The notes under the pieces are model-generated. The model saw only the letters and a list, made by a program, of their open reading frames with translations. It was not told the origin of the DNA and ran no database searches. The position numbers and the translations under genes are program-made. A stretch of DNA of 64,000 nt. Source: Ardenticatenales bacterium (GTDB lineage: Bacteria > Chloroflexota > Anaerolineae > Promineifilales > Promineifilaceae). The DNA lies in NCBI GenBank assembly GCA_020634575.1, contig JACKBM010000016.1, forward strand, positions 1 to 64,000, written 5' to 3'. Shown piece by piece: positions 42,903-50,752 of this stretch; within the stretch, counting starts at the first letter, position 1; each line of letters starts with the position of its first letter.

Positions 42903-43000
42903 CACGGATTTGTCACGGATTCTTTTTTGTGGGCAACGAACTTCATTCAATTGGCACCAGCCACAAAAAAATCCGTGTGAAATCCGTGTCAATCCGTGGC
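42891..43000. repeat. CACGGATT-family inverted repeat, copy E
   Basis: GCCACGGATTGACACGGATT with GTCACGGATTCTTTTTTG (42891-42928) pairs with the block 42969-43000. It supplies the stop codon of ogt (TGA 42900-42902) at its left edge and, with its A-rich right edge AAAAAAAGGAA, the ribosome-binding site of the next gene. Confidence 0.9.
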
Positions 43001-43017
43001 AAAAAAAGGAAAAAACC

Positions 43018-43855
43018 ATGAAAGAGTTACCGGCCGGTCTGCCGCCCGACCGCCTGGCTATCAGTTCCTGGTGCTGGGCTGCCGACTATTACGCCGGCCG
43101 TTTTAGTTTGCTGGACATGCCTGCCCGGGCAGCCTTGCTGGGCGTTTCTCTGCTGGAGCTGAACGATTTTATGCTGCCGCCGCCCCGCTTCAGTCGGGTT
43201 GTCCGCCCTCTTTTCCGCCTGTTGCCCTACGGCAACAGTGAGTTGTGGCGCTACCGGCAGCTGACGCTGCTGCGCCTGCGTGATGAACTGGCTGCCCATG
43301 GTCAGCAATGCCTCTGCTGGACACTCAATACCGATTTTAGCTTGCCACCGGCCGGTTGGCCGGCCCAGTGGCTCTACTGGCGCTGGGGGGTGAAGGCGGC
43401 CCGGACGGTCGGGGCGCGTCTGCTGCGGATTATCCTGGGCGGGTCCGATGGGGCCTTAGCCGGGCCGGTTGTTGGCGCACGGTTGAACCGGTTTCTACGC
43501 TACGCGCTGGACCGCTTCGACGGCCAGATTGTGCTGGAGAATCATTGGGGTATGAGCCAGGACTGGGCCCAACACCGGGCCGTCTTTCAGACCGCTCGGG
43601 CGGCCCTGCCGGCGGCCGACCGGCCCCGTTTTGGCCTCTGTCTGGACCCGGTTAACTTCCCGCCCGCGGATCGGCCCACTGCCTGGGCTCAGCTGGCCAC
43701 TGACGCGACCCATGTCCACCTCAAAGCCCCGGCACCGCCTGACGTTTACGACCTCACCGCCTTCCTCGGCCATCTGGATGGGGCTGGCTACAACGGTCAC
43801 TTCACCCTCGAAACAATGGGACTTTGCCGATGACTACAGGATTTTGAGCCGCTAA
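43018..43855 (+). CDS. Sugar phosphate isomerase/epimerase-like TIM barrel, frameshift near C terminus
   Basis: A xylose-isomerase-like TIM-barrel protein of about 280 residues. Recognisable parts are LAISSWCWAADYYAGRFSLL at the start, GVSLLELNDFM, GQIVLENHWGMSQD and FGLCLDPVNF, with conserved metal-site Glu and Asp. The annotated frame stops at 43833 with ETMGLCR-stop. Removing one G from the run at 43818-43820 restores ETMDFADDYRILSR and a stop at 43853-43855, which fits the barrel end better. So the final ~14 residues are displaced by a one-base insertion or sequencing error. The restored stop is the first codon of a 19-bp hairpin. ATG 43018 uses AAAGGA in repeat copy E. Confidence 0.82.
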
Positions 43856-43899
43856 TGGCGCGAATTTTCGCCAATGGTTTGCGAAAATTCGCGCCATTA
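43853..43899. repeat. 19-bp perfect hairpin, CGAATTTTCG repeat family
   Basis: TAATGGCGCGAATTTTCGC (43853-43871) and its exact complement (43881-43899) enclose a 9-nt loop. The right half, with flanking GCGGCCAAA, recurs at 63629-63666. It lies between convergent genes and could terminate both transcripts. Confidence 0.88.
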
Positions 43900-43913
43900 G
43901 CGGCCAAACTTCT

Positions 43914-44240
43914 TCACGTCGCCCGTGCCAAAGCCCGTTCGCGGAAGAACATAAAAAGCGGGAAGCTGAAGGCGAAGGCGACCAGGCCGGCGCTAAGCAG
44001 AATCGCGACCAGCAACCACGGACTCATCCCCAACCGCCGCCCCTCCGGCCACATGAAAACCACATAGGTCAACAGGCTGACGAGCAAATCCATCGACAGC
44101 GAACTGGACAGCGGCGTGTCCCAGACGGCGCTGAAAAACTGCGACAGGTCCGTCATCTGCAGGTTGAAATACCAGGTACCGACTGCCCCGGCCAGCGCCA
44201 GGAGAAGGTAGAGGATCTGTTTGCCGGTTAAGATTTTCAT
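43914..44240 (-). CDS. DUF2834 family small membrane protein
   Basis: A 108-residue protein with three predicted membrane helices: QILYLLLALAGAVGTWYF, the region SMDLLVSLLTYVVFMW and LLVAILLSAGLVAFAFSFPL. The spacing and TYVVFMWPEGRRLGM match DUF2834, a family of unknown function. Start ATG 44240 was chosen; a longer frame reads through the palindrome repeat at 44257-44319. It is preceded by the MBL-fold gene on the same strand. Confidence 0.78.
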   Translation of the reverse strand: MKILTGKQILYLLLALAGAVGTWYFNLQMTDLSQFFSAVWDTPLSSSLSMDLLVSLLTYVVFMWPEGRRLGMSPWLLVAILLSAGLVAFAFSFPLFMFFRERALARAT

Positions 44241-44256
44241 CAGGAACTGCTCCTGG

Positions 44257-44319
44257 GTGAGGGGTTGTGGGGAACCCGTCGGGTTACCACCAACCCGACG
44301 GGTTCCCCACAACCCCTCG
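44257..44319. repeat. ACCCGTCGGGT hairpin cluster
   Basis: GTGAGGGGTTGTGGGG, AACCCGTCGGGTT, then AACCCGACGGGTT and CCCCACAACCCCTCGC. The outer arms pair nearly perfectly (GAGGGGTTGTGGGG with CCCCACAACCCCTC). It separates the MBL-fold and DUF2834 genes. Confidence 0.88.
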
Positions 44320-44325
44320 CTGTCA

Positions 44326-45138
44326 CTAGCCGCCAATCTGGCGCAAATAACGCTCCGCCGACCGCCTGACCACCTCGTTGCCTGCCTGCGGCACGACGGC
44401 GCCGAACCAGGCGGAGTAGATCCGTTCAAACTGGTACGGAGCCACCCGGTCGACGATTTGCTGCACCGCCGCTGCCTGGAGAGGCACCAGGTTGGGGAAG
44501 CTGTACATGAAGGTCACATAGCGCCGGTCAGCCACGACGTAGATCGTGTCGCCGGTTAGCAGGATGCCCTGGCCGCCGGCGCCTTGGGCCCAATGCAGCA
44601 CCGAGGAACCGGGGAAATGGCCGCCACAATTGATGACTGTCACCCCCGGCGCCAGCTCCAGCGTCTGGCCTGACCAGAATTGGATGGCCGGGTCTGGTCG
44701 CAGCGCCCACTGCCGGTCCGCTTCATGAATATAAACGGGGATGCCGCCAAACGCCTGGCTCCACTCCACAATCGCCGAGTTGAAATGGGGGTGTGAGAGG
44801 GCGATGGCCTTGAGCCCGCCCATCGCCTGAATCGTGGCGAAGGTGGTTTCATCCAGTAGCGGCACGCAATCCCAGAGGATGTTGCCGGACTCGGTTTGCA
44901 GCAGCAGCGCCCGCTGGCCGATAGCAAACTTGGGCTCAACGCCGATGCCGTACAGCCCTGGCTCTTCCAGCTTGATCACGTTGCGATGGGTCGATTTTAG
45001 CTCCGGATAGGTCAGCCAATGCTGGCCGCTGTGACCGATGTATTGGCGCTCGTCGGCGCAGATGGGGCAGCTGGCTGGCGGGGCCGCAGTTGGCGCCTGT
45101 TGCACGCCGCAGGTCTGGCAAATGTAGGGGTAATCCAT
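44326..45138 (-). CDS. MBL-fold hydrolase with N-terminal zinc ribbon
   Basis: A 270-residue protein. Residues 1-35 contain CQTCG and CPICAD, a rubredoxin-like or zinc-ribbon pair. The metallo-beta-lactamase fold follows: LLQTESGNILWDC, ALSHPHFNSAIVEW, INCGGHFPGSSVLHW and ILLTGDTIYVV. The canonical HxHxDH motif is reduced to HPHFNS, so the second metal ligands (Asp and His) are missing and a mono-metal or altered chemistry is likely. GGAG lies upstream of ATG 45138. The MFS gene ends 10 bp upstream on the same strand, suggesting an operon. Confidence 0.85.
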   Translation of the reverse strand: MDYPYICQTCGVQQAPTAAPPASCPICADERQYIGHSGQHWLTYPELKSTHRNVIKLEEPGLYGIGVEPKFAIGQRALLLQTESGNILWDCVPLLDETTFATIQAMGGLKAIALSHPHFNSAIVEWSQAFGGIPVYIHEADRQWALRPDPAIQFWSGQTLELAPGVTVINCGGHFPGSSVLHWAQGAGGQGILLTGDTIYVVADRRYVTFMYSFPNLVPLQAAAVQQIVDRVAPYQFERIYSAWFGAVVPQAGNEVVRRSAERYLRQIGG

Positions 45139-45148
45139 GATGTTCTCC

Positions 45149-46561
45149 TTAAGCGAACTTCGATTTTGGTAATTGCGTGGCCGCCAGAAAGCCCAGCAGC
45201 GCAAACCCAAGGTACCACAGGAAAACATTCTGGTAACTGGCCAGAAGACCAGTTCCCGACCTGTCCATGTAGAACTGGAGCAGGATACCCCCGGCTGCCG
45301 AGCCGGCCGCTGAACCGAGAAAACGGAGCATGCTGTAGAGACCAGAAGCGGTCCCCAGATCCGCCTCCGGCACATCGTTCAGCGCCGCCCGGTGCAGCGC
45401 CGCCAGCATCAGGCCGGCGCCGATGCCGAAGCCAAACAGGCAAAGGATGAGCAGCCAGGCGGGCACATCCTGCGGTAGCTGGCTGAAAACCAGCATCATG
45501 GTGGCGAAGATGACAAACCCGGTCATTGTCAGGACGCGGCTGCCAAAACGGTCGGACAGGCGGCCGCCGATCAGGACAAAGATGATCATCGCGCCCGGGT
45601 TGGCCATCAGGTAGAAGCCGATGTGTTCTGGGGGCAGGCCGACAATGTCGTGCAGGTACAGCGGCATCACAAAGCCCAGGCCGCCGCTCATGCCCAGCAT
45701 CCGCAGCGAGGCGCAGGCGGAGCCGACCAGCAGGGATTTATTGTTCAGGATATCCAGCCGGATGAAAGGGTCGGGATGGCGGCGCTCGTGGCGCACAAAA
45801 GCAACCAGCAGAAGCAACGTCAGGCCACCCAGCCGCCAATCCCGTAACGGTTCGACGCCGGTGATCGGCCGGCTGGAGAAGTAGAAAAGCAGTCCCGTCA
45901 ACGTCGCCGCCAGCAGGCCGACGCCGAGCCAGTCAAAATGGCTCAAAAAACTGAAATTGACCTTCTTGATGCTCGATGGAATGAGCAGGCCAACGACAAC
46001 CAGGCCGGCCAGGGCCACAATCAATGCCGGCACAAAGGACGCCCGCCAACCCCAGGCGGCCACGATAAAGCCGGCGGCAATCGGGCCGACCACGCCTGTA
46101 AACGGGCCAGACGTGCTGAACAGCCCCATCGCCTTGCCCCGCTTTTCCGGCGGAAACACCTCTGTGATCAGGGCCAGCGAGAGTGGCAAAAGCCCGGCGA
46201 CGCCAAAGCCCTGCACCGCCCGGCCGATGATCAGCATGGCCAGGTTGGTTGAGAAGGTGGCCAACAATGCGCCCACCACGAAGATGGCGATGCCCCAGAG
46301 CAGCAGGCGCCGCTTGCCCAGCCCTTCGCTGATGCGGCCGTAAACCGGCATCATCATCATAAATGTCAGGGTGAAGGCGGTGGCGATCCAGGCGGCGACG
46401 TCGGGGGCGATGCCCAGGTCATCACGAATGATGGGGAGGGAGACGGAGAACATCCAGCCGGTCATCGGCATGATGATGGCCGGGAACATGAGGCTGTAGA
46501 GCAGACGATCGGGGTCCACGCCTCGCATCGCCGTATCCATTGGCAAAGGTCCAGAATTCAT
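45149..46561 (-). CDS. MFS transporter, DHA2 (EmrB/QacA-like)
   Basis: A 470-residue major facilitator with about 13-14 hydrophobic segments, consistent with the 14-TM drug:H+ antiporter DHA2 group. MPVYGRISEGLGKRRLLLWG is the motif A loop between TM2 and TM3, GRAVQGFGVAGLLPLSLALI the motif B region and GPFTGVVGPIAAGFI motif C. It probably exports hydrophobic compounds; the substrate is unknown. It is divergently transcribed from the YczE-type gene with a 73-bp intergenic region and is followed by the MBL-fold gene. Confidence 0.88.
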   Translation of the reverse strand: MNSGPLPMDTAMRGVDPDRLLYSLMFPAIIMPMTGWMFSVSLPIIRDDLGIAPDVAAWIATAFTLTFMMMMPVYGRISEGLGKRRLLLWGIAIFVVGALLATFSTNLAMLIIGRAVQGFGVAGLLPLSLALITEVFPPEKRGKAMGLFSTSGPFTGVVGPIAAGFIVAAWGWRASFVPALIVALAGLVVVGLLIPSSIKKVNFSFLSHFDWLGVGLLAATLTGLLFYFSSRPITGVEPLRDWRLGGLTLLLLVAFVRHERRHPDPFIRLDILNNKSLLVGSACASLRMLGMSGGLGFVMPLYLHDIVGLPPEHIGFYLMANPGAMIIFVLIGGRLSDRFGSRVLTMTGFVIFATMMLVFSQLPQDVPAWLLILCLFGFGIGAGLMLAALHRAALNDVPEADLGTASGLYSMLRFLGSAAGSAAGGILLQFYMDRSGTGLLASYQNVFLWYLGFALLGFLAATQLPKSKFA

Positions 46562-46634
46562 TCCCCAACTGTAGCAACTGTTGGCGGCATAGTAAAGCCG
46601 TTTCTCCTGGCGGCGGATGTGATAACATCAGCGG

Positions 46635-47264
46635 ATGTTTAGACCAATCAACTGGCGTAGCTTCCCCCGTGACTTCCTCATTATTCAAATTGGCTTCTCC
46701 CTGTTTGGCCTGGCCGTGGCGATGCTGATCCGGGCCAATTTGGGCACGAACCCCTGGACAATGCTCTCCGTAGCCCTGTCTGAGATGACCAATCTATCGG
46801 TTGGCACCATTACGATATTCACCGGACTGGCTGTGCTGGGCGTGGCTATCGTGATGCGCGAGCAGATCGGCTGGGGGACGTTAGGGAACATCCTGTTTAT
46901 CGGCCCCTGGAGCGATCTGTTTCTCTGGCTAATCCCGCAGCAGGAGCATTGGTTCTGGCAGGCGGTGATGCTGCTGGGCGGCATTGCTCTGTTGGGTGTG
47001 GCCACCGGCATTTACGTCAGCGTGCAGGCCGGGGCGGGGCCGCGGGACAGCCTGATGCTGGCCGTCGCCCGGCTGACCGGCTGGACGCTGCGGGTATCGC
47101 GGGCCAGCCTTGAGGTGGTTGTCTTTGTGATCGCCTGGGCGCTGGGGGGACCGGCCGGTATCGGCACCATCGCCATCGCCCTGCTCATCGGGCCGGCGGT
47201 GCAATGGGGCTTCCGCCTGCTGGGCGTCGAAAAGAAAGCGCCGCCGGCCACGAAGCCGGCCTGA
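46635..47264 (+). CDS. YczE/YitT-type integral membrane protein
   Basis: A 209-residue membrane protein with five hydrophobic helices. The family-specific stretch is ANLGTNPWTMLSVALSE near the N terminus, followed by GTITIFTGLAVLGVAIVMR and GAGPRDSLMLAVARLTG, which match YczE/YyaS (COG2364). The function is not established; B. subtilis YczE is linked to surfactin-type export or synthesis. It is divergent from the DHA2 MFS gene and ends in a palindrome array. Confidence 0.85.
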   Translation: MFRPINWRSFPRDFLIIQIGFSLFGLAVAMLIRANLGTNPWTMLSVALSEMTNLSVGTITIFTGLAVLGVAIVMREQIGWGTLGNILFIGPWSDLFLWLIPQQEHWFWQAVMLLGGIALLGVATGIYVSVQAGAGPRDSLMLAVARLTGWTLRVSRASLEVVVFVIAWALGGPAGIGTIAIALLIGPAVQWGFRLLGVEKKAPPATKPA

Positions 47265-47361
47265 GGGGTCCCCCACCCGACGGGTCCGCACCCGACGGGT
47301 CCACCACCCGACGGGTCCACCACCCGACGGGTCCACCACCCGACGGGTGGCCAACCCCTCG
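47263..47361. repeat. Five-unit CCCGACGGGT array
   Basis: GAGGGGTCCCC precedes five CCCGACGGGT units spaced by CCGCA or CCACCA, closed by GGCCAACCCCTC. It is a smaller version of the 18029-18480 array and lies between convergent genes, with the YczE stop at its left edge. Confidence 0.92.
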
Positions 47362-47366
47362 CCAAT

Positions 47367-48713
47367 CTACGCCGTCGCGACCAGCAATGCCGGCAGGTGC
47401 TCTTGCCACAGCAGCGGCCAGGAGTGGGAGCCATGCCCCCGCGTCGCCGGGCTTATCGGCAGCACGATCGCTTTGCCGTCGGGTACCCGCTTAATCAGCC
47501 GCTCCAGGATGCCCAGCTCGGGCGGATTCACCTGGTCATCCGCTGAATTGATAGCCACCAGCGGCGCGATGATTTTCTCCAGGTGCGGCTCCGGGTTGTA
47601 ATCCCAGGAGGCGTTGAACTGGTAAAGGAAATCGTTGGCGTCGTGCATGGCCAGGTGACGCTCGGTGAGCTGGGCCAGGAATTCGTCAGCGGCGGCCTGG
47701 GTGGGGGCCAGCTCGCGCCAGTAGAGCGGCACGCTGGTCATGAAAATGAGGATGTTGACGGCGCCGCGCAGACCGGCCGGTTGCGTCTCATACTCCCCCT
47801 CCTGCCAGCTCGGGTCCAGCCGAATCGCGTCCAGCGCCATGCGCCGCAGCATCCGGTTGCGGCCAGCGATCTCCGCCGGCAGGCTGGCCAGTGGTAGCAG
47901 CGCGTCCATAAAATCAGGGTAGAGATAACCCCAGACCCAGCTGTGCATCCCCCCCATCGAAGTGCCCATCACCAGCCGCAAATGGCCGACGCCCAGATGC
48001 TCGGTGAGCAGCTGGTATTGCGCCCGCACCATGTCCTCGTAGCCGTAATGGGGAAAACGAGCACGCAGTCCGTCGCTGGGCCGGCTGGATTGGCCATGGC
48101 CGATCCCGTCCGGCAGGATGATGTAATAGTCGGCCACATCCAGCAGCCCGCCCGGCGCAAAGAGCACGTCGGCGTATTGCTCGCGCAGGAACGCCGCGCC
48201 GCTGCCGGTGGTGCCGTGGCCGATCCAGACGGCGTTACAGACGCGCCCGCTCGCGTCGCGTCGGGGCTGGCCCAGGGTGCGGTAATGGAGCCGCAGTTCG
48301 GCCAGACTCTCGCCGCTCTTGAACTGGAAGTCAGGAATGATGTATTCCCCTTCGACCAGCGATGAGCTGTCATAGCCGGTTTCCACGAGCGTGGCCGCCG
48401 GCACCCAGCCTTCGCGACCGCGCGTGTCGCGGACCCAGGCCCAGTCGTTGAGGGTGTGGATGACCGCGACGGTATCGCCGGCGGCCGTAGTGAGTTCGCG
48501 GGCGGTGTAATCAGCTTTGCCGCGACCGGCCCCATCGGCCAGGATCTCGATCCGCTGTTCCGGCGCCCAGCCGGCGTTGCCGTCCGCCGTCGTCGTCCAA
48601 ACCCAGCCCGGATACTCCTCATCCCACCGCCCCAGCGTCAGCGGCTCACCCGCCACAAAGCTGATCGGCTCCAGATACTTCGTCTCCCACGCTTCCTTAA
48701 CACGTAAATACAT
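47367..48713 (-). CDS. SH3-like domains fused to homoserine acetyltransferase-like alpha/beta hydrolase
   Basis: A 448-residue protein. Residues 1-110 hold two SH3-like units (LTLGRWDEEYPGWVWTTTAD with GNAGWAPEQRIE, then TVAVIHTLNDWAWVRDTRGR with EGWVPAATL). The remainder is an alpha/beta hydrolase of the homoserine O-acetyltransferase-like group. The nucleophile Ser lies in VMGTSMGGMHSW, the catalytic Asp is probably in NSADDQVNP, and the His is in RGHGSHSW. ATG 48713 follows GGGAG; an upstream ATG at 48758 is possible. The SH3 units suggest binding to a Pro-rich or cell-wall partner. No signal peptide is visible. Confidence 0.83.
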   Translation of the reverse strand: MYLRVKEAWETKYLEPISFVAGEPLTLGRWDEEYPGWVWTTTADGNAGWAPEQRIEILADGAGRGKADYTARELTTAAGDTVAVIHTLNDWAWVRDTRGREGWVPAATLVETGYDSSSLVEGEYIIPDFQFKSGESLAELRLHYRTLGQPRRDASGRVCNAVWIGHGTTGSGAAFLREQYADVLFAPGGLLDVADYYIILPDGIGHGQSSRPSDGLRARFPHYGYEDMVRAQYQLLTEHLGVGHLRLVMGTSMGGMHSWVWGYLYPDFMDALLPLASLPAEIAGRNRMLRRMALDAIRLDPSWQEGEYETQPAGLRGAVNILIFMTSVPLYWRELAPTQAAADEFLAQLTERHLAMHDANDFLYQFNASWDYNPEPHLEKIIAPLVAINSADDQVNPPELGILERLIKRVPDGKAIVLPISPATRGHGSHSWPLLWQEHLPALLVATA

Positions 48714-48752
48714 TTCGTTCTCCCAGCTGAGTGCGACGATGGAGGTTTGTTT

Positions 48753-48864
48753 GGCCACGGATTAACACGGATTTGCACGGATTTTTTTAGGATAGGATTT
48801 CTGATTCTGTCAGGTGCCGCCAGGCAAAAAAGAATCCGTGTTAAATCCGTGCCAATCCGTGGCC
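48753..48864. repeat. CACGGATT-family inverted repeat, copy F
   Basis: GGCCACGGATTAACACGGATT with TGCACGGATT (48753-48783) pairs with the triple ATCCGTG block (48833-48863). It lies between the DUF1697 stop and the SH3-hydrolase start, both on the minus strand. Confidence 0.87.
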
Positions 48865-48869
48865 ACTCC

Positions 48870-49409
48870 TCACTCCCCCAACATCTCGCGAAGTTTGCTG
48901 ACAGTGCGCCAGTTGCGGGCGGTGGTGGCGACGCCGAGGGCACGGTCGACGTTGGTCGCCAGTTTGGAGCGGCCAATGCCGTCTGGGGCGTGCAGGTAGA
49001 AGACCTGGTCCTGCAAGGTGAACCGTTCGTTCTCCAGCTGCTGACCGCGCAAAAGATCGAGGTTGGGGGAACCGGCCGGTTCCGTCAGAAAATACAGGTG
49101 CAAACTTTTCGGCTCGTCCTCCCCTTCCGGATACGGGTTGGCTGCCATGGCTGCCTCGAGTTCGGATCGTTCCAGCAGGAGGATTCGTGGGGCAAAACCA
49201 AAATCCCGCTCGATCGCCGCGCTGATCTGGCTCGATAGTGCCGCGCGCGTCTGGCCAGCCTCAGACCGGAAGACGACGTTGCCACTTTGAATGTAGCTGC
49301 GCACATCGGCCAACCCCATTGCCGTCAGTAGCTCGCGTAGTTTCGCCATCGGCAGGATGTTGTTGCCGCCGACATTGATGCCCCGGAAGAGAGCAACATA
49401 TTGCTTCAT
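48870..49409 (-). CDS. DUF1697 family protein
   Basis: A 179-residue soluble protein opening with QYVALFRGINVGGNNILPMA, the DUF1697 signature, then LRELLTAMGLADVRSYIQSG and NVVFRS. The family has no established activity. It is single-domain and full length. It lies upstream of the SH3-hydrolase gene but separated by repeat copy F, and is divergent from the acyl-CoA dehydrogenase gene. Confidence 0.88.
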   Translation of the reverse strand: MKQYVALFRGINVGGNNILPMAKLRELLTAMGLADVRSYIQSGNVVFRSEAGQTRAALSSQISAAIERDFGFAPRILLLERSELEAAMAANPYPEGEDEPKSLHLYFLTEPAGSPNLDLLRGQQLENERFTLQDQVFYLHAPDGIGRSKLATNVDRALGVATTARNWRTVSKLREMLGE

Positions 49410-49486
49410 AAACTCACCTTGGCGCGTTGCGCCGGCTCAGGTACCATCAAACCGCCTCATTGTAAACGGTTCAGGAGAAGCTGGCT

Positions 49487-50644
49487 ATGAACTTTGACCT
49501 CTCGCCCGCCCAGGCGGCGCTGGTCGCCCAGACCCGCGACTTCGCCCTGCGGGAAATCGCCCCTTTCGCCGCCCAATGGGATGCTGACGAACACATCCCC
49601 CGCGCCCAGATCCAGAAATATGCCGACGCCGGCTACTTCGGCATGACCATTCCCGAGAAATATGGTGGCCGTGGTTTATCGACGCTGGACGCGGTATTGG
49701 TCATTGAAGAGGTTGCCCGCCATTGCGGCATCAGCGGCCGGCTGATCGTGGATCACAACTTCGGCGCTGCCATCACCATCCTCAATTTCGGCAACGAGGA
49801 GCAGCGGGGGCGGGTGTTACCGACAGTTTGCAGCGGCGCAACGCTGATGAGCATCGGCATGACCGAGCCGGACGCGGGCTCAGCCCTCACCGACCTGACC
49901 ACTATTGCGACCGAAGATGGCGACGATTACATCCTGAACGGGCGCAAACATTGGATCACGGGCGCCGGCGAGCGGGAATACACGCTGGTTTACGCCCGCT
50001 TCGGCGGCGTGCCCGGGCCGAAGGGGATTGGCGCGATTCTGGTGCATCGTGAGATGGCCGGCTTTGAATTTGGCGGTCGCATCCCCTCGTTGGGAGTTCG
50101 TGGCGTCCAGGAGGGTATCCTGGATTTCAAGGAGATGCGCGTGCCCAAAGCGAACCTGGTGGTGCCACCCGGATCCGCTTTTGGCAATCTGATGTCGGCC
50201 TACAATGGCCAGCGGGTGGGCGCTTCGGCGGTGGCGTTGGGCATTGCCCAGGGCGCCTTTGACTTTGCCCGCAACTATGCCGATGGGCGGACCCAGTTCG
50301 GTAAGCGGATCACCGATTTCCAGGCGATACAGTTTAAGCTGGCTGATATGGCCATCGACCTGGAGGCGGCCCGTATGCTGATTTACCGGGCCGCCAGCCA
50401 TGCGCAAAACGCGATTACCGACCGGTATGAGTCGAGCGTGGCCAAGGTGTTTGTCTCGGAGATGGCCATCCGGGTGACCAGCGAGGCGATCCAGCTTTGC
50501 GGCGCCCAGGGGTATGGCCGCCATCTGCCCCTGGAGCGGATGTTTCGTGACGCCCGCGCCTTCACCCTGGCCGGCGGCTCCGCCGAAATCCAGCGGCTCG
50601 GCGTAGCGACCACGCTTTTGGGCCGTTCCCTGCCACAACATTAA
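49487..50644 (+). CDS. Acyl-CoA dehydrogenase family protein, catalytic Glu not apparent
   Basis: A 385-residue flavoprotein with the three-part ACAD fold. FAD and substrate signatures are SIGMTEPDAGSALTDLTTIA, NGRKHWITGAGE, DGRTQFGKRITDFQAIQFKL and LCGAQGYGRHLPLERMFRDA. The usual base Glu of short/medium-chain enzymes, in YEGTxEIQR, is replaced here by LAGGSAEIQR. The alternative Glu of isovaleryl-type enzymes, before the FGQ motif, is Thr (GRTQFG). So the protein may use another base or act on a non-standard substrate. It is monocistronic and followed by a palindrome cluster. Confidence 0.9.
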   Translation: MNFDLSPAQAALVAQTRDFALREIAPFAAQWDADEHIPRAQIQKYADAGYFGMTIPEKYGGRGLSTLDAVLVIEEVARHCGISGRLIVDHNFGAAITILNFGNEEQRGRVLPTVCSGATLMSIGMTEPDAGSALTDLTTIATEDGDDYILNGRKHWITGAGEREYTLVYARFGGVPGPKGIGAILVHREMAGFEFGGRIPSLGVRGVQEGILDFKEMRVPKANLVVPPGSAFGNLMSAYNGQRVGASAVALGIAQGAFDFARNYADGRTQFGKRITDFQAIQFKLADMAIDLEAARMLIYRAASHAQNAITDRYESSVAKVFVSEMAIRVTSEAIQLCGAQGYGRHLPLERMFRDARAFTLAGGSAEIQRLGVATTLLGRSLPQH

Positions 50645-50656
50645 CCGCAGAACGGT

Positions 50657-50727
50657 TGAGGGGTTGGCAACCCGTCGGGTTGTGGACCCGTCGGGTACCG
50701 CACCCGACGGGTCCGGTACCCCTCACC
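50657..50727. repeat. ACCCGTCGGGT palindrome cluster
   Basis: TGAGGGGTTGGCAACCCGTC leads into GGGTT, a second ACCCGTCGGGT, then ACCCGACGGGT and GGTACCCCTCACC. It fills most of the gap between the acyl-CoA dehydrogenase and TPR genes. Confidence 0.88.
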
Positions 50728-50752
50728 ACGCGATAGGATTTGGAGGTGTATG

